64,000 nt of DNA from Gemmatimonadota bacterium. Its GTDB lineage: Bacteria; Gemmatimonadota; Gemmatimonadetes; Longimicrobiales; Gaopeijiaceae. Below, piece after piece: positions 24,658-34,199 of the stretch. Position numbers and translations under genes: made by a program. Within the stretch, counting starts at the first letter, position 1. Every line of letters starts with the position of its first letter. The notes beneath the pieces are model-generated. The model did not search any database. It was not told where the DNA came from and saw only the letters and a program-made list of their open reading frames with translations. The DNA lies in the NCBI GenBank assembly GCA_003248075.1, contig QJYK01000128.1, positions 1-64,000 on the forward strand. Direction: 5' to 3'.

Positions 24658-25350
24658 TCAATACCTGGTGACCGTGGAGCCACCGGAGACGTCCGCCCTG
24701 ATCTCCGGCCAGCCGATGTAACGCACGCGAGACGCGCCGCTCACCGAGCCCCGCAAGACGTCGGACACCCGGACGTCCACCAGCGAGGCCCCGGAGACCT
24801 CGGCCCGGACCTCGTAGCTGTCGAGGTCGAACGCGTCGTAACGACTGGCGCCGGAGACGAAGACATCCTGCTCGTCGGCATCGCCCCAGGGAGTGACGCG
24901 GGAAGCTCCGCTGACCGTCACCCACAAGGTCGGGACGTGGCCGACCTCCAGGTCCACGGAGCTGGCCCTGGACGCGTCCAGCTCGAGCACCTCGTAACTC
25001 CTCACGCGGTAGAAGATCTCGCGGCGCGGCGCCAGGCTCACGCCGTCCGCGACGCCGAGATGGAGGACCCCGCCGCGGACCTCCATCTCCAAGTAGTCGA
25101 GGAGATTGTCTTCGGCGGTGAGCTCGACATGCTCGTCCCCGGTTCGCTCCACGAGGACCGAGACCGGTCCCCGAACGGCGATGGCGTCATAGGGCGGAAG
25201 GTGCCGCGCCACCGACGCCAGGTGCCCCGACCCTCTCACATGTGCCACGTCGATGTCGATATCGACGGGGAGCACGCATCCCCCCATCGCCAGCGTCACC
25301 GCCACGGCGGCGGCCATGCTCGGACGTCGTCCCATCTTTCCCCTCCTCAT
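24658..25350 (-). CDS. DUF2807 (head GIN domain) lipoprotein
   Basis: A 230-residue exported protein with lipobox MGGC after a short signal peptide. Residues about 50-225 form the DUF2807 beta-helix: FYRVRSYEVLELDASRASS-type strands, with the motif VSGAS recurring four times (WVTVSGASRV, VFVSGASRY, AEVSGASL, GSVSGASRV) and once as VSGGS. These proteins, called putative auto-transporter adhesins, have no firmly known function; several cluster with anti-sigma or envelope-stress genes. The Bor-like gene follows 25 bp downstream on the same strand. Confidence 0.88.
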   Translation of the reverse strand: MRRGKMGRRPSMAAAVAVTLAMGGCVLPVDIDIDVAHVRGSGHLASVARHLPPYDAIAVRGPVSVLVERTGDEHVELTAEDNLLDYLEMEVRGGVLHLGVADGVSLAPRREIFYRVRSYEVLELDASRASSVDLEVGHVPTLWVTVSGASRVTPWGDADEQDVFVSGASRYDAFDLDSYEVRAEVSGASLVDVRVSDVLRGSVSGASRVRYIGWPEIRADVSGGSTVTRY

Positions 25351-25883
25351 CGCCCCGGCTTCATCCCGGTTTCCGCTTCCAGCCCGGTCGCCAACCGGAT
25401 AGGCACCCTCTGTGCCGCCTCGATGTGACGTTCTAAGTCATTGTGGTGAATGTACTTGAGAGATACGGTGGGCAGAGCCCTCGTCTTCCGACGTCCCAGT
25501 CCAAAGACACCGGCCGATGTGCGAAAGACACGTTCAGGCGGTCGTCCTGCTCGGGGGACTTGCGCCGCGCGCCCAGCCGCCGCATCCATGGAGTGACCGA
25601 CGCCTCGTGCGCCGCGAGCCATCCCAGCAGACGGGAAGACGGACGATCCCATGGCCCTCGGTCGAGGGCGCGCGTTGGATGACGCGGCACGGGCCGATCG
25701 GGGCGGATCGCGCGCCGGAGCCGACCGGCGCCCCCGGCGTGAGCCGGAAGATCCGAGCCGCGCAATTCGGCGCCGACCCGGGAGGATTTGATGCCACCCG
25801 GCCAGTGAAAAGCCCGGAGTCGCCTCACGGCGCTCCGGGCTTTCGACATCGCGGTGGGTCGGTGGCGGGCCGCCCCCGGGACT
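25351..25883. other. Gene-free interval with one terminator
   Basis: About 530 bases between DUF2807 and the end of the Tad operon. Several ORFs cross it on both strands, but none shows domain features or a ribosome site I can support. A relatively A/T-rich patch near 25430-25475 may hold the promoter for the minus-strand DUF2807 gene. The only clear element is the hairpin at 25809-25843. Confidence 0.5.
25809..25843 (-). terminator. Rho-independent terminator of the Tad operon
   Basis: AAAGCCCGGAG (25809-25819) pairs perfectly with CTCCGGGCTTT (25833-25843). The stem is extended by CGCC/GGCG with one bulge. It is flanked by an A-run on the left and T's on the right, so it works in both directions. 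It lies 41 bp past the stop of the last Tad-operon gene. Confidence 0.85.
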
Positions 25884-26573
25884 TCAGCGCCCCTGACTCC
25901 CGTCATCCTGGCGGGCGGACTCGCCTCGATCGTCCACGTCGATCGTGTTGATCTCGGGCTGGCCCGACGCGTCGACCCCCACGGCCGTCCGCGTCTGCCC
26001 GCTGGCGTCACTGAAGAGCATGCGTGCTGCGCCATCCGGGGTCAGCGTGAACACCCCGCGCGCCACGGACCCCCGATCCGCCAGGACCAGCGTCGTGGTT
26101 CCGTCCGAGAGGAGTCCCAGGATGGCACGGGTCTCGCCCTCGTTGTCCAGCAGCGTCAACCCGGGAGATCCATCCGACAGCACCGACAGCTTCAAGCGGA
26201 CGCGACCGTTGATATCCGTGAGCGCGAAGGCAGCACCGCCGTCCTCGCCGACTCCGAGGCTGGCGCGCTCCACGCCATCGGTGTCCTTGAGCACGAAGGA
26301 GGCGGCCTGGAGGCTCGGAGCCACGGTTCCGACACGGTAGGCTCCCGCGGTGCGGGTAGAAACGAGCAGGACCGTGATCAGGGCGACCGCGCCGAAGATC
26401 ACACCGAGCCATCGGGCCGCCCCATGTCGCGAGCTCGCGCTCTCGATGGCATCCATGCGCCGCTCGAGCGCCGCGCGCGCTTCGCGCATGCGGTACTCCA
26501 TGTCGGTGACGGTGTCGTTCAGGTCCGTGGAGCTCGAAGTGGATTCGGGCTTTGCCGATGCGCGCGTCTTCAT
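25884..26573 (-). CDS. Membrane-anchored protein with five 23-residue repeats, last gene of Tad operon
   Basis: Not recognised as a named family. The 229 residues divide into a Ser/Thr-rich start, a charged probable coiled coil (about 24-46, EYRMREARAALERRMDAIES), one transmembrane helix (about 54-72), and then five consecutive units of exactly 23 residues (93-207). Unit pattern: hydrophobic-x-L-x-D-x-x-G-x-x-R-x-x-L-x-x-x-x-D-G, for example LTLLDNEGETRAILGLLSDG. The regular period suggests a beta-solenoid or stacked beta-hairpins outside the membrane. A short acidic tail ends the protein. It begins 15 bp after tadC and ahead of the operon terminator, so it is probably part of, or attached to, the pilus machinery. 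Confidence 0.7.
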   Translation of the reverse strand: MKTRASAKPESTSSSTDLNDTVTDMEYRMREARAALERRMDAIESASSRHGAARWLGVIFGAVALITVLLVSTRTAGAYRVGTVAPSLQAASFVLKDTDGVERASLGVGEDGGAAFALTDINGRVRLKLSVLSDGSPGLTLLDNEGETRAILGLLSDGTTTLVLADRGSVARGVFTLTPDGAARMLFSDASGQTRTAVGVDASGQPEINTIDVDDRGESARQDDGSQGR

Positions 26574-26588
26574 GGGATCAACGACTCG

Positions 26589-27518
26589 CTAGAGGCTCAA
26601 CAACTGTTCGACGACCTGGATCACCGCAGGGGTGAGGATCACGACGAACAGCGCGGGGAAGATGAAGAGGACCAGCGGGAAGACGAGCTTGATCGTCGTC
26701 TTCGCGGCGGCCTCCTCGGCGGCCTGTCTGCGCTTGGTTCGGAGCGCGTCGACGTGCACGCGCAGGGATTGGGCGATCGACGTCCCGAATCGGTCCGACT
26801 GCGCAAGCATGTTCACGAGGGAACGCATGTCCTCGAGCTCGCTGCGCTCACCGAGCTTGGTGAGCGCCTCCGCGCGGGCTGTCCCCGCCCGGATCTCGAG
26901 GTTGACCATCGACAGCTCGGTGCTCATCACGGGGCTCATGTGCCGCACCTCGTCTGCGACCCGGACCAGCGCCTGGTTCAGCCCCATGCCCGCCTCGACA
27001 CACGCCACCAGCAGGTCGAGCGTATCGGGCAGCGCAAGCTGCACCTCTCGCCACCTCTTCTTCTTGCGTGCCGAGATGTGCCACTGGGGCGCGATCCAAC
27101 CGAGTGCGGCGAGCCAGGACGCGAAGAACAGGAGCGCCGCGATGCGGCCGCCCAGGGCGCCACCGACCAGGAAAACGCCGCCGCCCAGGACAGCGGCGAG
27201 CGCCACTCGGGCCGCCAGGTAGTAGCGCACCGCGTCCGGGTCCCAGTACCCCGCCTGCACCAGCCGCTTGCGCACGCCCTCGAGGTCCGCCTGTCCCTCC
27301 TCGATCCGCTCGCCGATTTCCCTGAGAGCCTTCTGGAGGCGGGTCCGCTGATCGCGGCGACGGCGCCGTTGGCCTGCCTCGAACGGTCGCGAGCCGATCT
27401 CGCGCAGGGTCGCAACCTCCTTGCTGACGACGCGGGAAGGTGCCGTCCACAGCTGGAGGAATCCCGTCAGTACCAAGGTCACCGAAAGACCCGCGAGCAA
27501 CGCCACGAGATAGGGCAC
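26589..27518 (-). CDS. tadC: Tad pilus inner-membrane platform protein TadC
   Basis: A 309-residue type II secretion F-domain protein. Hydrophobic helices lie at about 3-22, 100-145 and 275-305. The cytoplasmic F domain lies between them: LPDTLDLLVACVEAGMGLNQ, then MSTELSMVNLEIRAGTARAEAL and SDRFGTSIAQSLRVHVDALR. TadC partners TadB to form the platform that couples the TadA ATPase to Flp pilin assembly. Two base pairs separate it from tadB. A Gly/Ala-rich second helix is typical. Confidence 0.92.
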   Translation of the reverse strand: MPYLVALLAGLSVTLVLTGFLQLWTAPSRVVSKEVATLREIGSRPFEAGQRRRRRDQRTRLQKALREIGERIEEGQADLEGVRKRLVQAGYWDPDAVRYYLAARVALAAVLGGGVFLVGGALGGRIAALLFFASWLAALGWIAPQWHISARKKKRWREVQLALPDTLDLLVACVEAGMGLNQALVRVADEVRHMSPVMSTELSMVNLEIRAGTARAEALTKLGERSELEDMRSLVNMLAQSDRFGTSIAQSLRVHVDALRTKRRQAAEEAAAKTTIKLVFPLVLFIFPALFVVILTPAVIQVVEQLLSL

Positions 27519-27520
27519 GA

Positions 27521-28492
27521 TCAGTACTCCACGTTCACGATCTTACGGATCCACAGGAACCCGATGAACTGGAGAAAAGCGGCGAAGCCCAGGAGCGCCT
27601 TGCCGATGGGGTGCTCGAAGAGGACGCTCATGTAGTCGCTGTTGAGAAGGTAGATGAAGGACCCCACCACGATGGGGAGAGCCGCCAGGATGTACCCGCT
27701 CATGCGGCCCTGAACGGTATAGACGCGCACCTGCCGTCGGATGGTGAAGCGGGCTCGCATCGTCGCCCCGACCTTCTCGAGGATCTCTGCCAGGTTGCCT
27801 CCCACCTCGCGCTGGACCAGGATCGCCGTGATGAGGATGCGAATGTCGGGCAGGTTGATTCGGTCCCCGAGACCGAGAAGCGCGTCCTCGAAGGGGAGAC
27901 CGAACCGTTGCTCCTCGAACACGGCCCGGAACTCGGAGGCGATGGGCTCGGGAGACTCCTCTGCCAGCATCTTGAGTCCCGCCGACAGGGGATGCCCAGC
28001 CCGAACCGCCCGGTTCAGATGGTCGATGGCGCCCGGCAGCTGTGCCTCCAGGGCGCGGATCCGCTTCTTCGCCTTGCGTTGCACCCAGAAGCGGGGTAGC
28101 CAGGCGCCGAAGAAGAGGCCGACCACGGCGAACACGGGCGAGTGGGTGAACAGCCAGCAGGGCACGCCCAACGAGAGAGCCCAGAGGGTGGTGTAGAGGA
28201 CGAAGCGCTCGATCGTCCACGTGAGCGCCGCCTGGGCCATCAGGTCCTCGACGTCCCCGAAATGCGGCAGTCGGTTGAAGATCCGCTGCAGGGGCCGTTC
28301 CACGTCGTTGGGCCGCAACACCTGCGGGACGTTGGTCTCGACACGCAGCGTCTCGAGATCGCGGAGGGCCTCCGCCACGGAGCGCCGGCTCCGCCAATCA
28401 CGGACGACGCCGACGCCCGCCGAAACCGAGACCGCCGCCAGCGACGCGGCCATCGCCGCGAACAAGACGAACAGAGTGGGGTCGAGTGACAT
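27521..28492 (-). CDS. tadB: Tad pilus inner-membrane platform protein TadB
   Basis: A 323-residue T2SF-domain protein. N-terminal and central hydrophobic helices (about 5-25, 95-130) precede the F domain: LPGAIDHLNRAVRAGHPLSAG, then FGLPFEDALLGLGDRINLPD and REVGGNLAEILEKVGATMRAR. Two C-terminal helices end the protein. It forms the assembly platform with TadC. It lies between tadA (7 bp gap) and tadC (2 bp gap) in the operon. Confidence 0.92.
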   Translation of the reverse strand: MSLDPTLFVLFAAMAASLAAVSVSAGVGVVRDWRSRRSVAEALRDLETLRVETNVPQVLRPNDVERPLQRIFNRLPHFGDVEDLMAQAALTWTIERFVLYTTLWALSLGVPCWLFTHSPVFAVVGLFFGAWLPRFWVQRKAKKRIRALEAQLPGAIDHLNRAVRAGHPLSAGLKMLAEESPEPIASEFRAVFEEQRFGLPFEDALLGLGDRINLPDIRILITAILVQREVGGNLAEILEKVGATMRARFTIRRQVRVYTVQGRMSGYILAALPIVVGSFIYLLNSDYMSVLFEHPIGKALLGFAAFLQFIGFLWIRKIVNVEY

Positions 28493-28499
28493 GGCCGTC

Positions 28500-29897
28500 T
28501 CAGGCCGTCGCGGCGTGCAGATCGCTGAACATGCTGGCCGGCAGCTGGAAGCCGTTGGCCTTCAGCTTGTCCGCCACACGAGGACGGATACCCGAGGGGC
28601 GGATGCGACCCAGGATGTTCCCGTTCTCGTCCACGCCCTCCTGCTCGAACTTGAAGATGTCCTGCATTGTGATGACGTCGCCCTCCATCCCCACCACCTC
28701 GGACAGGTGCGTCAGCCGACGGCGGCCGTCGGAGAAGCGCGAGAGCTGCAACACGATGTGGATCGCGCTCGCGATCTGCTGCCTCACCGCCCGGTCGGGA
28801 AGATTGAGGTTCGCCATCGCGACCATCGTCTCGAGGCGGTTGAGACTGTCTCGAGGGGTGTTGGCGTGCAGCGTGGTCAGGGAGCCGTCGTGGCCGGTAT
28901 TCATGGCCTGTAGCATGTCGATCGCTTCGGCGCCACGGACCTCACCCACCACGATGCGGTCGGGCCGCATGCGCAATGCGTTGATCACGAGCTGTCTCTG
29001 GCCGACGGCACCCTGGCCCTCCACGTTCGCCGTGCGCGTCTCCAGCCGGACGACCCGGGGCTGACGCAGCTGGAGCTCCGCCGAGTCCTCGATCGTGATG
29101 ATGCGCTCGGTGGGCGGAATGAAGCCCGACAGGACATTCAGGAGCGTGGTCTTTCCGGCTCCGGTTCCTCCGGCGATGAGCACGTTCAGCCGAGATCTCA
29201 CGACCCCCTCGAGGAGCTCGACCATCGGCTTGGTCATCGTGCCCATGTCCACCAGGTCGCCCGCCGTGAGCACGTCGTCCTTGAACTTCCGGATCGACAG
29301 GTGCGGCCCGTCGATGGACAGGGGTGGAATGACGGCGTTGACACGGGATCCGTCGGGAAGGCGCGCGTCGACCATCGGAGAGGAGTCGTCGATGCGTCGC
29401 CCCACACCCGACACGATCCGGTCGATGACCTGCAGGAGGTGCCTGTCGTCTTGGAAACGGACGTCGGTGTCGTACAGCTTCCCCTCACGCTCCACGATCA
29501 CGCGGCTGTAGGTATCGACCAGGATGTCGGAGATCGAAGGGTCCTCCATGAGCGGCTGGAGCGGCCCGAGTCCGAAGATCTCGTCGAGGACCTGCGAGAT
29601 GAGCAGGTCACGCTCGCCGACATTGAGCGGGATCGACTCCTGCTCCAGCAGGTCGCGCACCACGTTCGCGATGACCCTGTTTACCTCGGTCCGATCCAGC
29701 CGGTCGAGGTTCGAGAGGTTCAGACGCTCGAGAAGAAGGCGGTGGATCCGGGCCTTCACATCCTGGAGCGGGTTTTCCGGGCTGCGGCGGGTCCGGGAGG
29801 GCGGCTTGGGCGACGTGCGCTTCGCGGCCGCGTCGCCCTCGTCGCCGGAGGCTTCGCCGGACTCTGGAGTGTGGATCTTGACGCGCCACTCAGGCAT
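28500..29897 (-). CDS. tadA: Tad pilus assembly/secretion ATPase TadA (CpaF)
   Basis: A 465-residue type II/IV secretion hexameric ATPase that powers Flp pilus extension. Walker A is [24 protein letters not shown] is the Asp/Glu box, [20 protein letters not shown] the Walker B region, and [18 protein letters not shown] the His box. The N-terminal 50 residues are charged and variable. The ATG at 29897 overlaps the tadZ stop by 8 bp; the longer track ORF (to 29975) would intrude on tadZ. Confidence 0.95.
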   Translation of the reverse strand: MPEWRVKIHTPESGEASGDEGDAAAKRTSPKPPSRTRRSPENPLQDVKARIHRLLLERLNLSNLDRLDRTEVNRVIANVVRDLLEQESIPLNVGERDLLISQVLDEIFGLGPLQPLMEDPSISDILVDTYSRVIVEREGKLYDTDVRFQDDRHLLQVIDRIVSGVGRRIDDSSPMVDARLPDGSRVNAVIPPLSIDGPHLSIRKFKDDVLTAGDLVDMGTMTKPMVELLEGVVRSRLNVLIAGGTGAGKTTLLNVLSGFIPPTERIITIEDSAELQLRQPRVVRLETRTANVEGQGAVGQRQLVINALRMRPDRIVVGEVRGAEAIDMLQAMNTGHDGSLTTLHANTPRDSLNRLETMVAMANLNLPDRAVRQQIASAIHIVLQLSRFSDGRRRLTHLSEVVGMEGDVITMQDIFKFEQEGVDENGNILGRIRPSGIRPRVADKLKANGFQLPASMFSDLHAATA

Positions 29898-31191
29898 GGT
29901 TGAGCGCCTCCCGAGTCGCCGCCCGGGCGCCGTTCGTGGAGCGGGTGCCGAAGAGGCGTCCGAACACCAGCCCACGCCGAGGACGAACCTGTTGCTCTCG
30001 CCCGGCGATCCTCGCGGCGAGGTTCTTGATCTCCTGCGCGTAACGCGCGTTGCTCTGGAGCACGAGCGGACGGCCTGTGCTCAGGGACTCGATGACGGTG
30101 TGGAAGTCGTTGGTGAGCGTGCCGAAGACCGGCAGGCCCACCGTGTTCTCGAGGTCGTCGAGCGAGACCAGCGCATTCTTCGCGTACCGATTCACGATCA
30201 ACCGGATCCGCTCACCTTTCTCGCCGGTGATGTCCTTGAAGATCGGCATGCAGCGCTTGAAGTTGCGCAGGGAGCACAGATCCAGGTTGGTGACCAGGAA
30301 GAGCTCGTCGGCGGGGCGCATGGCCGCGAGGGCGGGCGGCGCCAGCGACTTCGACGTGTCGATCACCACGTAGTCGTACTGCCTGCGCAGGAAGGACACC
30401 ACCGACGTGATCTCGTCCGCGGAAACGCTCTGACCGATCTCCGGCTCGAAGGGCGCGGACAGAACGTGGACGCCGGACTCGTGACGTTCGATGTAGGAGG
30501 TGAGCAGATCCTCGTCCATCCGGTGGAAGTTCTTGAGCAGGTCCACCAGGTGGAAGCGCGGCTTCAGCCCCATGAACGAGGCGATCTCTCCGAGCTCGAG
30601 GTCCAGATCGACCAGAAGCGTCTTCTTATTGGTGAGCCGGTGCAGCTCGATGCCCACGTTCATCGCGACCGTGGAGCAGCCGGTCCCACCCTTGGGGCTG
30701 AAGAAGGTCAGGACCCGACCGACGTGACGCCGTACGGTGCCCTCGACGCCGACGCCCAGCTTGCGCAGCACCCGCTCGAGGGACTCGGAGATCTCCTCTT
30801 GGCCCCCCGAGTCGGGCACGACCTCCGAGATCCCCGCCCTCATGGCCTCGAGGAGCTGGGGCTGTGAGAGCTCCGGGCCGGACACGACGATGCCGAGACC
30901 CGGATGGGCTCTGGACAGGGTGCCGGCCAGGCGAATGCCGTCCTCGGGCGTGTCACCGAGGGCCATGAACAGGATCTGCGGATCGTACTCCTTGAGCGGG
31001 GTCACAGGCTCTCGGAGCAGGGCGTCGGGTGTGGCGTCGGTCTCGAGCCCCACCTCGACGCGTCCCTCGGTCGCATCGACCGCTTCGTGGACGGCGGCGC
31101 GGAAGGTCTCATCGGCGGCGATCAGCGCCGCACGCACGATCTCCTGCTTGGCATTGCTCTTCATCCTGTCAGCCTCTCTGGGGGAGCTCAT
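29890..31191 (-). CDS. tadZ: Tad pilus localisation protein TadZ/CpaE (ParA/MinD-like)
   Basis: A 433-residue protein. It has an N-terminal receiver-like domain (about 15-130; [36 protein letters not shown]) followed by a MinD/ParA ATPase domain. The P-loop is [20 protein letters not shown], a deviant Walker A with the signature lysine; [16 protein letters not shown] and [17 protein letters not shown] follow. TadZ marks the polar or focal site of pilus assembly. It overlaps the TadG-like gene by 4 bp and tadA by 8 bp. An alternative in-frame start (MKSNAK) lies 9 codons in. Confidence 0.92.
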   Translation of the reverse strand: MSSPREADRMKSNAKQEIVRAALIAADETFRAAVHEAVDATEGRVEVGLETDATPDALLREPVTPLKEYDPQILFMALGDTPEDGIRLAGTLSRAHPGLGIVVSGPELSQPQLLEAMRAGISEVVPDSGGQEEISESLERVLRKLGVGVEGTVRRHVGRVLTFFSPKGGTGCSTVAMNVGIELHRLTNKKTLLVDLDLELGEIASFMGLKPRFHLVDLLKNFHRMDEDLLTSYIERHESGVHVLSAPFEPEIGQSVSADEITSVVSFLRRQYDYVVIDTSKSLAPPALAAMRPADELFLVTNLDLCSLRNFKRCMPIFKDITGEKGERIRLIVNRYAKNALVSLDDLENTVGLPVFGTLTNDFHTVIESLSTGRPLVLQSNARYAQEIKNLAARIAGREQQVRPRRGLVFGRLFGTRSTNGARAATREALNHA

Positions 31192-32816
31192 CGAATGAGC
31201 CTGAGCCTCTTGACCAGGGACCCCGTGCGAGTCCCGTTGTTGGACGCGGCCCCGGTGGCCGCGACGTAGTACATGAAGCGTCCCATGACCGGGTCCTGCG
31301 GTGATTCCTGCGCCTCGATGAAGAATCGGGCGAAGTTGTTGAACTGGATGTATTGGCGACCGCCCTTCCGGACCTCGGTGGGGTCGAAGAGGGCCACCGT
31401 GATGATGCGGGGGCTGTCGTCGCCGAAGTCGCTCACCACGCGATTGTCGCCCTCGTCCCAGTAGGCGTCGGGATCCTGGTCGATCAAGGCGGAGACACCC
31501 TGGTACGTGGGTCCGACCATGTTGCCGGGCTCGATGAGGTACTCGGTCTCCAGGTCGATAACCGAGGCGTTGCAGCTGCAGATGTTGCGACGATAGGCGG
31601 CTCCACCCCGGCCCTTGCCGCCCTCCTTGCCGCCAAGAGCATCGTCGTTGTTGCCGTTTCCGTTACCCTTGCCGTTACCCTTGCCGTTGCCACCGGCATT
31701 GCCGTTCCCGTTGCCACCGGCATTGCCGTTCCCGTTCCCGGGATCTGTGGTGCCGGCGTCGCCGCCCCCGGTTCCCCCCTTGCCGTTGCCGTTGCCACCG
31801 GCATTGCCGTTCCCGTTGCCACCGGTGTTGCCGTTCCCGTTGCCGTTGCCCGGGTCGGTGTTGCCGTTGCCGTTCCCGTTGCCGTTGCCGGGATCGGTGT
31901 TGCCGTTGCCGTTCCCGTTGCCGTTGCCGTTGCCTGGGTCGGTGTTGCCGTTCCCGTTCCCGTTCCCGTTGCCCTTGCCGTTCCCTTTCCCTTTCCCTTT
32001 GCCCTTGCCGTCGTCGGGAAGCAAGTCGTTGCCGGCGCGGTCCTCTCCGCAGTCGGGCTGGCCGGAGTCGACGGGCAGCACCCACGGATAGAAGAAGGAA
32101 GGCACGAAGGCATCGTGGGGGTCCGTCGCCTTGATCATGATCCGGCGACCGTAGTCACGCCCGTACCGATTGCCGTCGACGTCCGAGAACGCGTTTCGCC
32201 AACCGCTTCCGTAGCCGGTCTCGGTGCTGCTGCCATCGGCGCCGGTGTAGCCCTCGTACCGGTCACGACCGGGGTCGAAGTCCCACGACTCCCCGTCGTC
32301 CCAGATCCGGTTGTTATTGGTGTCGTCGTTGGTTTCGTCCCACATGTCCGGGACCGCGAACGGCTTCAGACATTGCGCCGTGCCCGCATCCACGGCCTGC
32401 GCCGTCGCCTGGGCGCCGATCGGGACGTCCTCGCGGCCCAGGATCCGCGCGAACCAGGTGGGAACGCCTTCGCGCCGCACCTGGACCGTGACCGCCGCGC
32501 TGTCGACGTTCACGTGGATCGTCACCTCGGACCCGGTGATGCTCTCCTTTCGGATCCTGTTCTGGATGGCGTACTCCATCGCCCGCTCGCGGGCGGGCTT
32601 GGTCGCCTCCTCGGCCGGGTAGTCAAGGAAAGCGCTCGCCCCCGCCAAAGCCGACGAGTCCGCTGCCCGCTGGGCCTCGCTGCGAGCGTTGAAGAGCATG
32701 CCTACGTCGATCCCGAGGGCCAGGAGCGACACCAGCGCCGTCAGGCTGACGGCCACCAGTGCGACGGCGGATCCCCGCCTGCCGGACCCGGAGCTTCTCG
32801 GTTGCCGTCGCATCAT
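31188..32816 (-). CDS. TadG-like Flp pilus-assembly protein with Gly-Asn repeat
   Basis: A 542-residue protein from ATG 32816 (the track start overlaps further upstream). The N-terminus GSAVALVAVSLTALVSLLAL and DVGMLFNARSEAQRAADSSA is the TadG/TadE-like pseudopilin helix domain. Residues about 100-260 form an extracytoplasmic domain with acidic patches (WDETNDDTNNNRIWDDGESW). Residues about 268-390 are a Gly-Asn/Gly-Lys low-complexity tract with spaced TDPGNG units. A final about 140 residues contain CSCNASVIDLE and end near the stop. TadG proteins sit in the envelope and help Flp export; the Gly-Asn insert is unusual. Confidence 0.85.
   Translation of the reverse strand: MMRRQPRSSGSGRRGSAVALVAVSLTALVSLLALGIDVGMLFNARSEAQRAADSSALAGASAFLDYPAEEATKPARERAMEYAIQNRIRKESITGSEVTIHVNVDSAAVTVQVRREGVPTWFARILGREDVPIGAQATAQAVDAGTAQCLKPFAVPDMWDETNDDTNNNRIWDDGESWDFDPGRDRYEGYTGADGSSTETGYGSGWRNAFSDVDGNRYGRDYGRRIMIKATDPHDAFVPSFFYPWVLPVDSGQPDCGEDRAGNDLLPDDGKGKGKGKGNGKGNGNGNGNGNTDPGNGNGNGNGNGNTDPGNGNGNGNGNTDPGNGNGNGNTGGNGNGNAGGNGNGKGGTGGGDAGTTDPGNGNGNAGGNGNGNAGGNGKGNGKGNGNGNNDDALGGKEGGKGRGGAAYRRNICSCNASVIDLETEYLIEPGNMVGPTYQGVSALIDQDPDAYWDEGDNRVVSDFGDDSPRIITVALFDPTEVRKGGRQYIQFNNFARFFIEAQESPQDPVMGRFMYYVAATGAASNNGTRTGSLVKRLRLIR
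31651..32010. repeat. Short tandem repeats inside the TadG-like gene
   Basis: About 360 bp of imperfect tandem hexamers and longer units (plus-strand words such as GTTGCCGTTCCC recur), encoding alternating Gly-Asn. The length could change by slippage or recombination without breaking the frame when whole 6-bp units are gained or lost. Confidence 0.85.
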
Positions 32817-32862
32817 CGTTCCTCGGTTGGGGTGGACGTTGGGGGCTCGAGCTCCGGCTCGC

Positions 32863-34197
32863 TCAGCGACCGGAGCCGGCGCGGGTCGTGTCTGCGTCGA
32901 ACGGGCGACCGCGTAGCTTTCCGTCCCAGTCCCACGTCCCCGGCTCACCGGTCGGCACCGGAGGCGGAAGCTCGGAGGGCTCGATGATGCGAGGGGTCAC
33001 GAGGACGAGCAGCTCCGTGCGCTCCTGGCGCATCTCCCTGGAGCGGAAGAGTGCTCCGAGGATGGGGATGTCACCCAGGAGGGGCAGCTTGTCCACGTTC
33101 TCCTGCATCGTGTTGTCGATGAGGCCGGCGATGGCCAGGTGCTGGCCTTCGCGGAGCTCGATCTGGGTCTCGGCCTTTCGCGTCAGGATCGTCGGGATCT
33201 GGAAGCCGGCCATGCTGAGGCCCCCGGCGAAGTCGAGCGAGGAGACCTCGGGGGCGATCGACAGCCGGATGTTGCCGATGTTCGTGACACTCGGGGTGAA
33301 GCGGAGCCGCACCCCGAATTCACGCCACTCGACCGTCACCGCGTTGCTGCTGGAGCCACCCTGGATCGACGGGAAGGGGAACTCCCCACCCGCCAGGAAG
33401 GAGGCTTCTTGCCCGTCCAACGCCAGAAGGTTCGGCTCGGCCAGGCTGCGGAACGACCCGTTCGTCTTGAGGGCCTGGATGATCATGCTGAGCTGCGAAT
33501 CGCTCGAGATGAGCGACAGGTCCATGAGGCCCTTGCTGTCGGTGCCGACCTCCCAGCGCCCGTCCGCGTCCAGCTTGTGCGGGTTCACGCTCCGAAGGAC
33601 GTTGTTGCCCAGAGAGGAGAGCGCGTCCCGGCTGACCTCGGCGAAGCGGACCTCGAGCAGGATCTGACGGGCGGCCGGAGACTGCAGGTTGTCCAGGACC
33701 TGGGCCCCCGTGGTGAGCGCGAGCTCATTGGCGCGCCTCGCGATGCGTGCGTCGGTGACGCGACCCGAGAGGATCACCGTGTTTCCCTGGGCCTGGACGT
33801 CGATGTTCTCCTCGGGGAACAAGACGTCGATGTAGCGCTGTAGCGAAGCCACGTCCGCCGTGACCTCAACGGAGAAGAGCCTGCGCGCGCCCGCCGAGTC
33901 CCAAAGGAACAGGCTCGTGGTTCCGAGCCCGAGCCCGTTGATGAGCACCTCAGTGGGAGACATGATGACCGCCTCGGCGATCCCCGCGTCGGTGACCGAG
34001 ATGCGGGTGAGCTCGCCCGGGTATTGGATGAGCGCCGAGGTGCCTTGAGCGAGAGTGATCACGCTCTCCGGATCGGAGAGAATGTGCTGTCCGTGGAGGC
34101 TTTTCGGGGCAAGGAGGCTGGCGACGGCAAACCCCACCGCCGCGACCAGCAACCGGATTCCGGTCCCGAAGGACGTCACGCGAGCGCTGGCGACCAT
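32863..34197 (-). CDS. rcpA: Tad pilus outer-membrane secretin RcpA/CpaC
   Basis: A 444-residue secretin with a signal peptide (about 1-36). The N-terminal POTRA-like/BON-type domains contain LIQYPGELTRISVTDAGIAE and a BON segment (TVILSGRVTDARIARRANEL). The secretin core shows LLEVRFAEVSRDALSSLG, ALKTNGSFRSLAEPNLLALDG, GGEFPFP, and the family box VDKLPLLGDIPILGALFRSR with LVLVTPRIIEP. It forms the outer-membrane channel for the Flp pilus. It lies between cpaB (2 bp gap) and the TadG-like gene. Confidence 0.94.
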   Translation of the reverse strand: MVASARVTSFGTGIRLLVAAVGFAVASLLAPKSLHGQHILSDPESVITLAQGTSALIQYPGELTRISVTDAGIAEAVIMSPTEVLINGLGLGTTSLFLWDSAGARRLFSVEVTADVASLQRYIDVLFPEENIDVQAQGNTVILSGRVTDARIARRANELALTTGAQVLDNLQSPAARQILLEVRFAEVSRDALSSLGNNVLRSVNPHKLDADGRWEVGTDSKGLMDLSLISSDSQLSMIIQALKTNGSFRSLAEPNLLALDGQEASFLAGGEFPFPSIQGGSSSNAVTVEWREFGVRLRFTPSVTNIGNIRLSIAPEVSSLDFAGGLSMAGFQIPTILTRKAETQIELREGQHLAIAGLIDNTMQENVDKLPLLGDIPILGALFRSREMRQERTELLVLVTPRIIEPSELPPPVPTGEPGTWDWDGKLRGRPFDADTTRAGSGR

Positions 34198-34199
34198 GA

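Noticed and set aside
25433-25951. ORFs in the gap before the Tad terminator (plus and minus)
   Set aside because: No Shine-Dalgarno, no domain and shadow-like composition.
25854-27635. 593-residue plus-strand ORF
   Set aside because: Antisense to the repeat protein and tadC.
31651-32010. Possible CRISPR-like array
   Set aside because: Units are 6-18 bp, imperfect and coding; there are no unique spacers.
31353-32987. 544-residue plus-strand ORF rich in Val/Ala/Pro
   Set aside because: Antisense to the TadG-like gene; repetitive composition comes from the Gly-Asn repeat.
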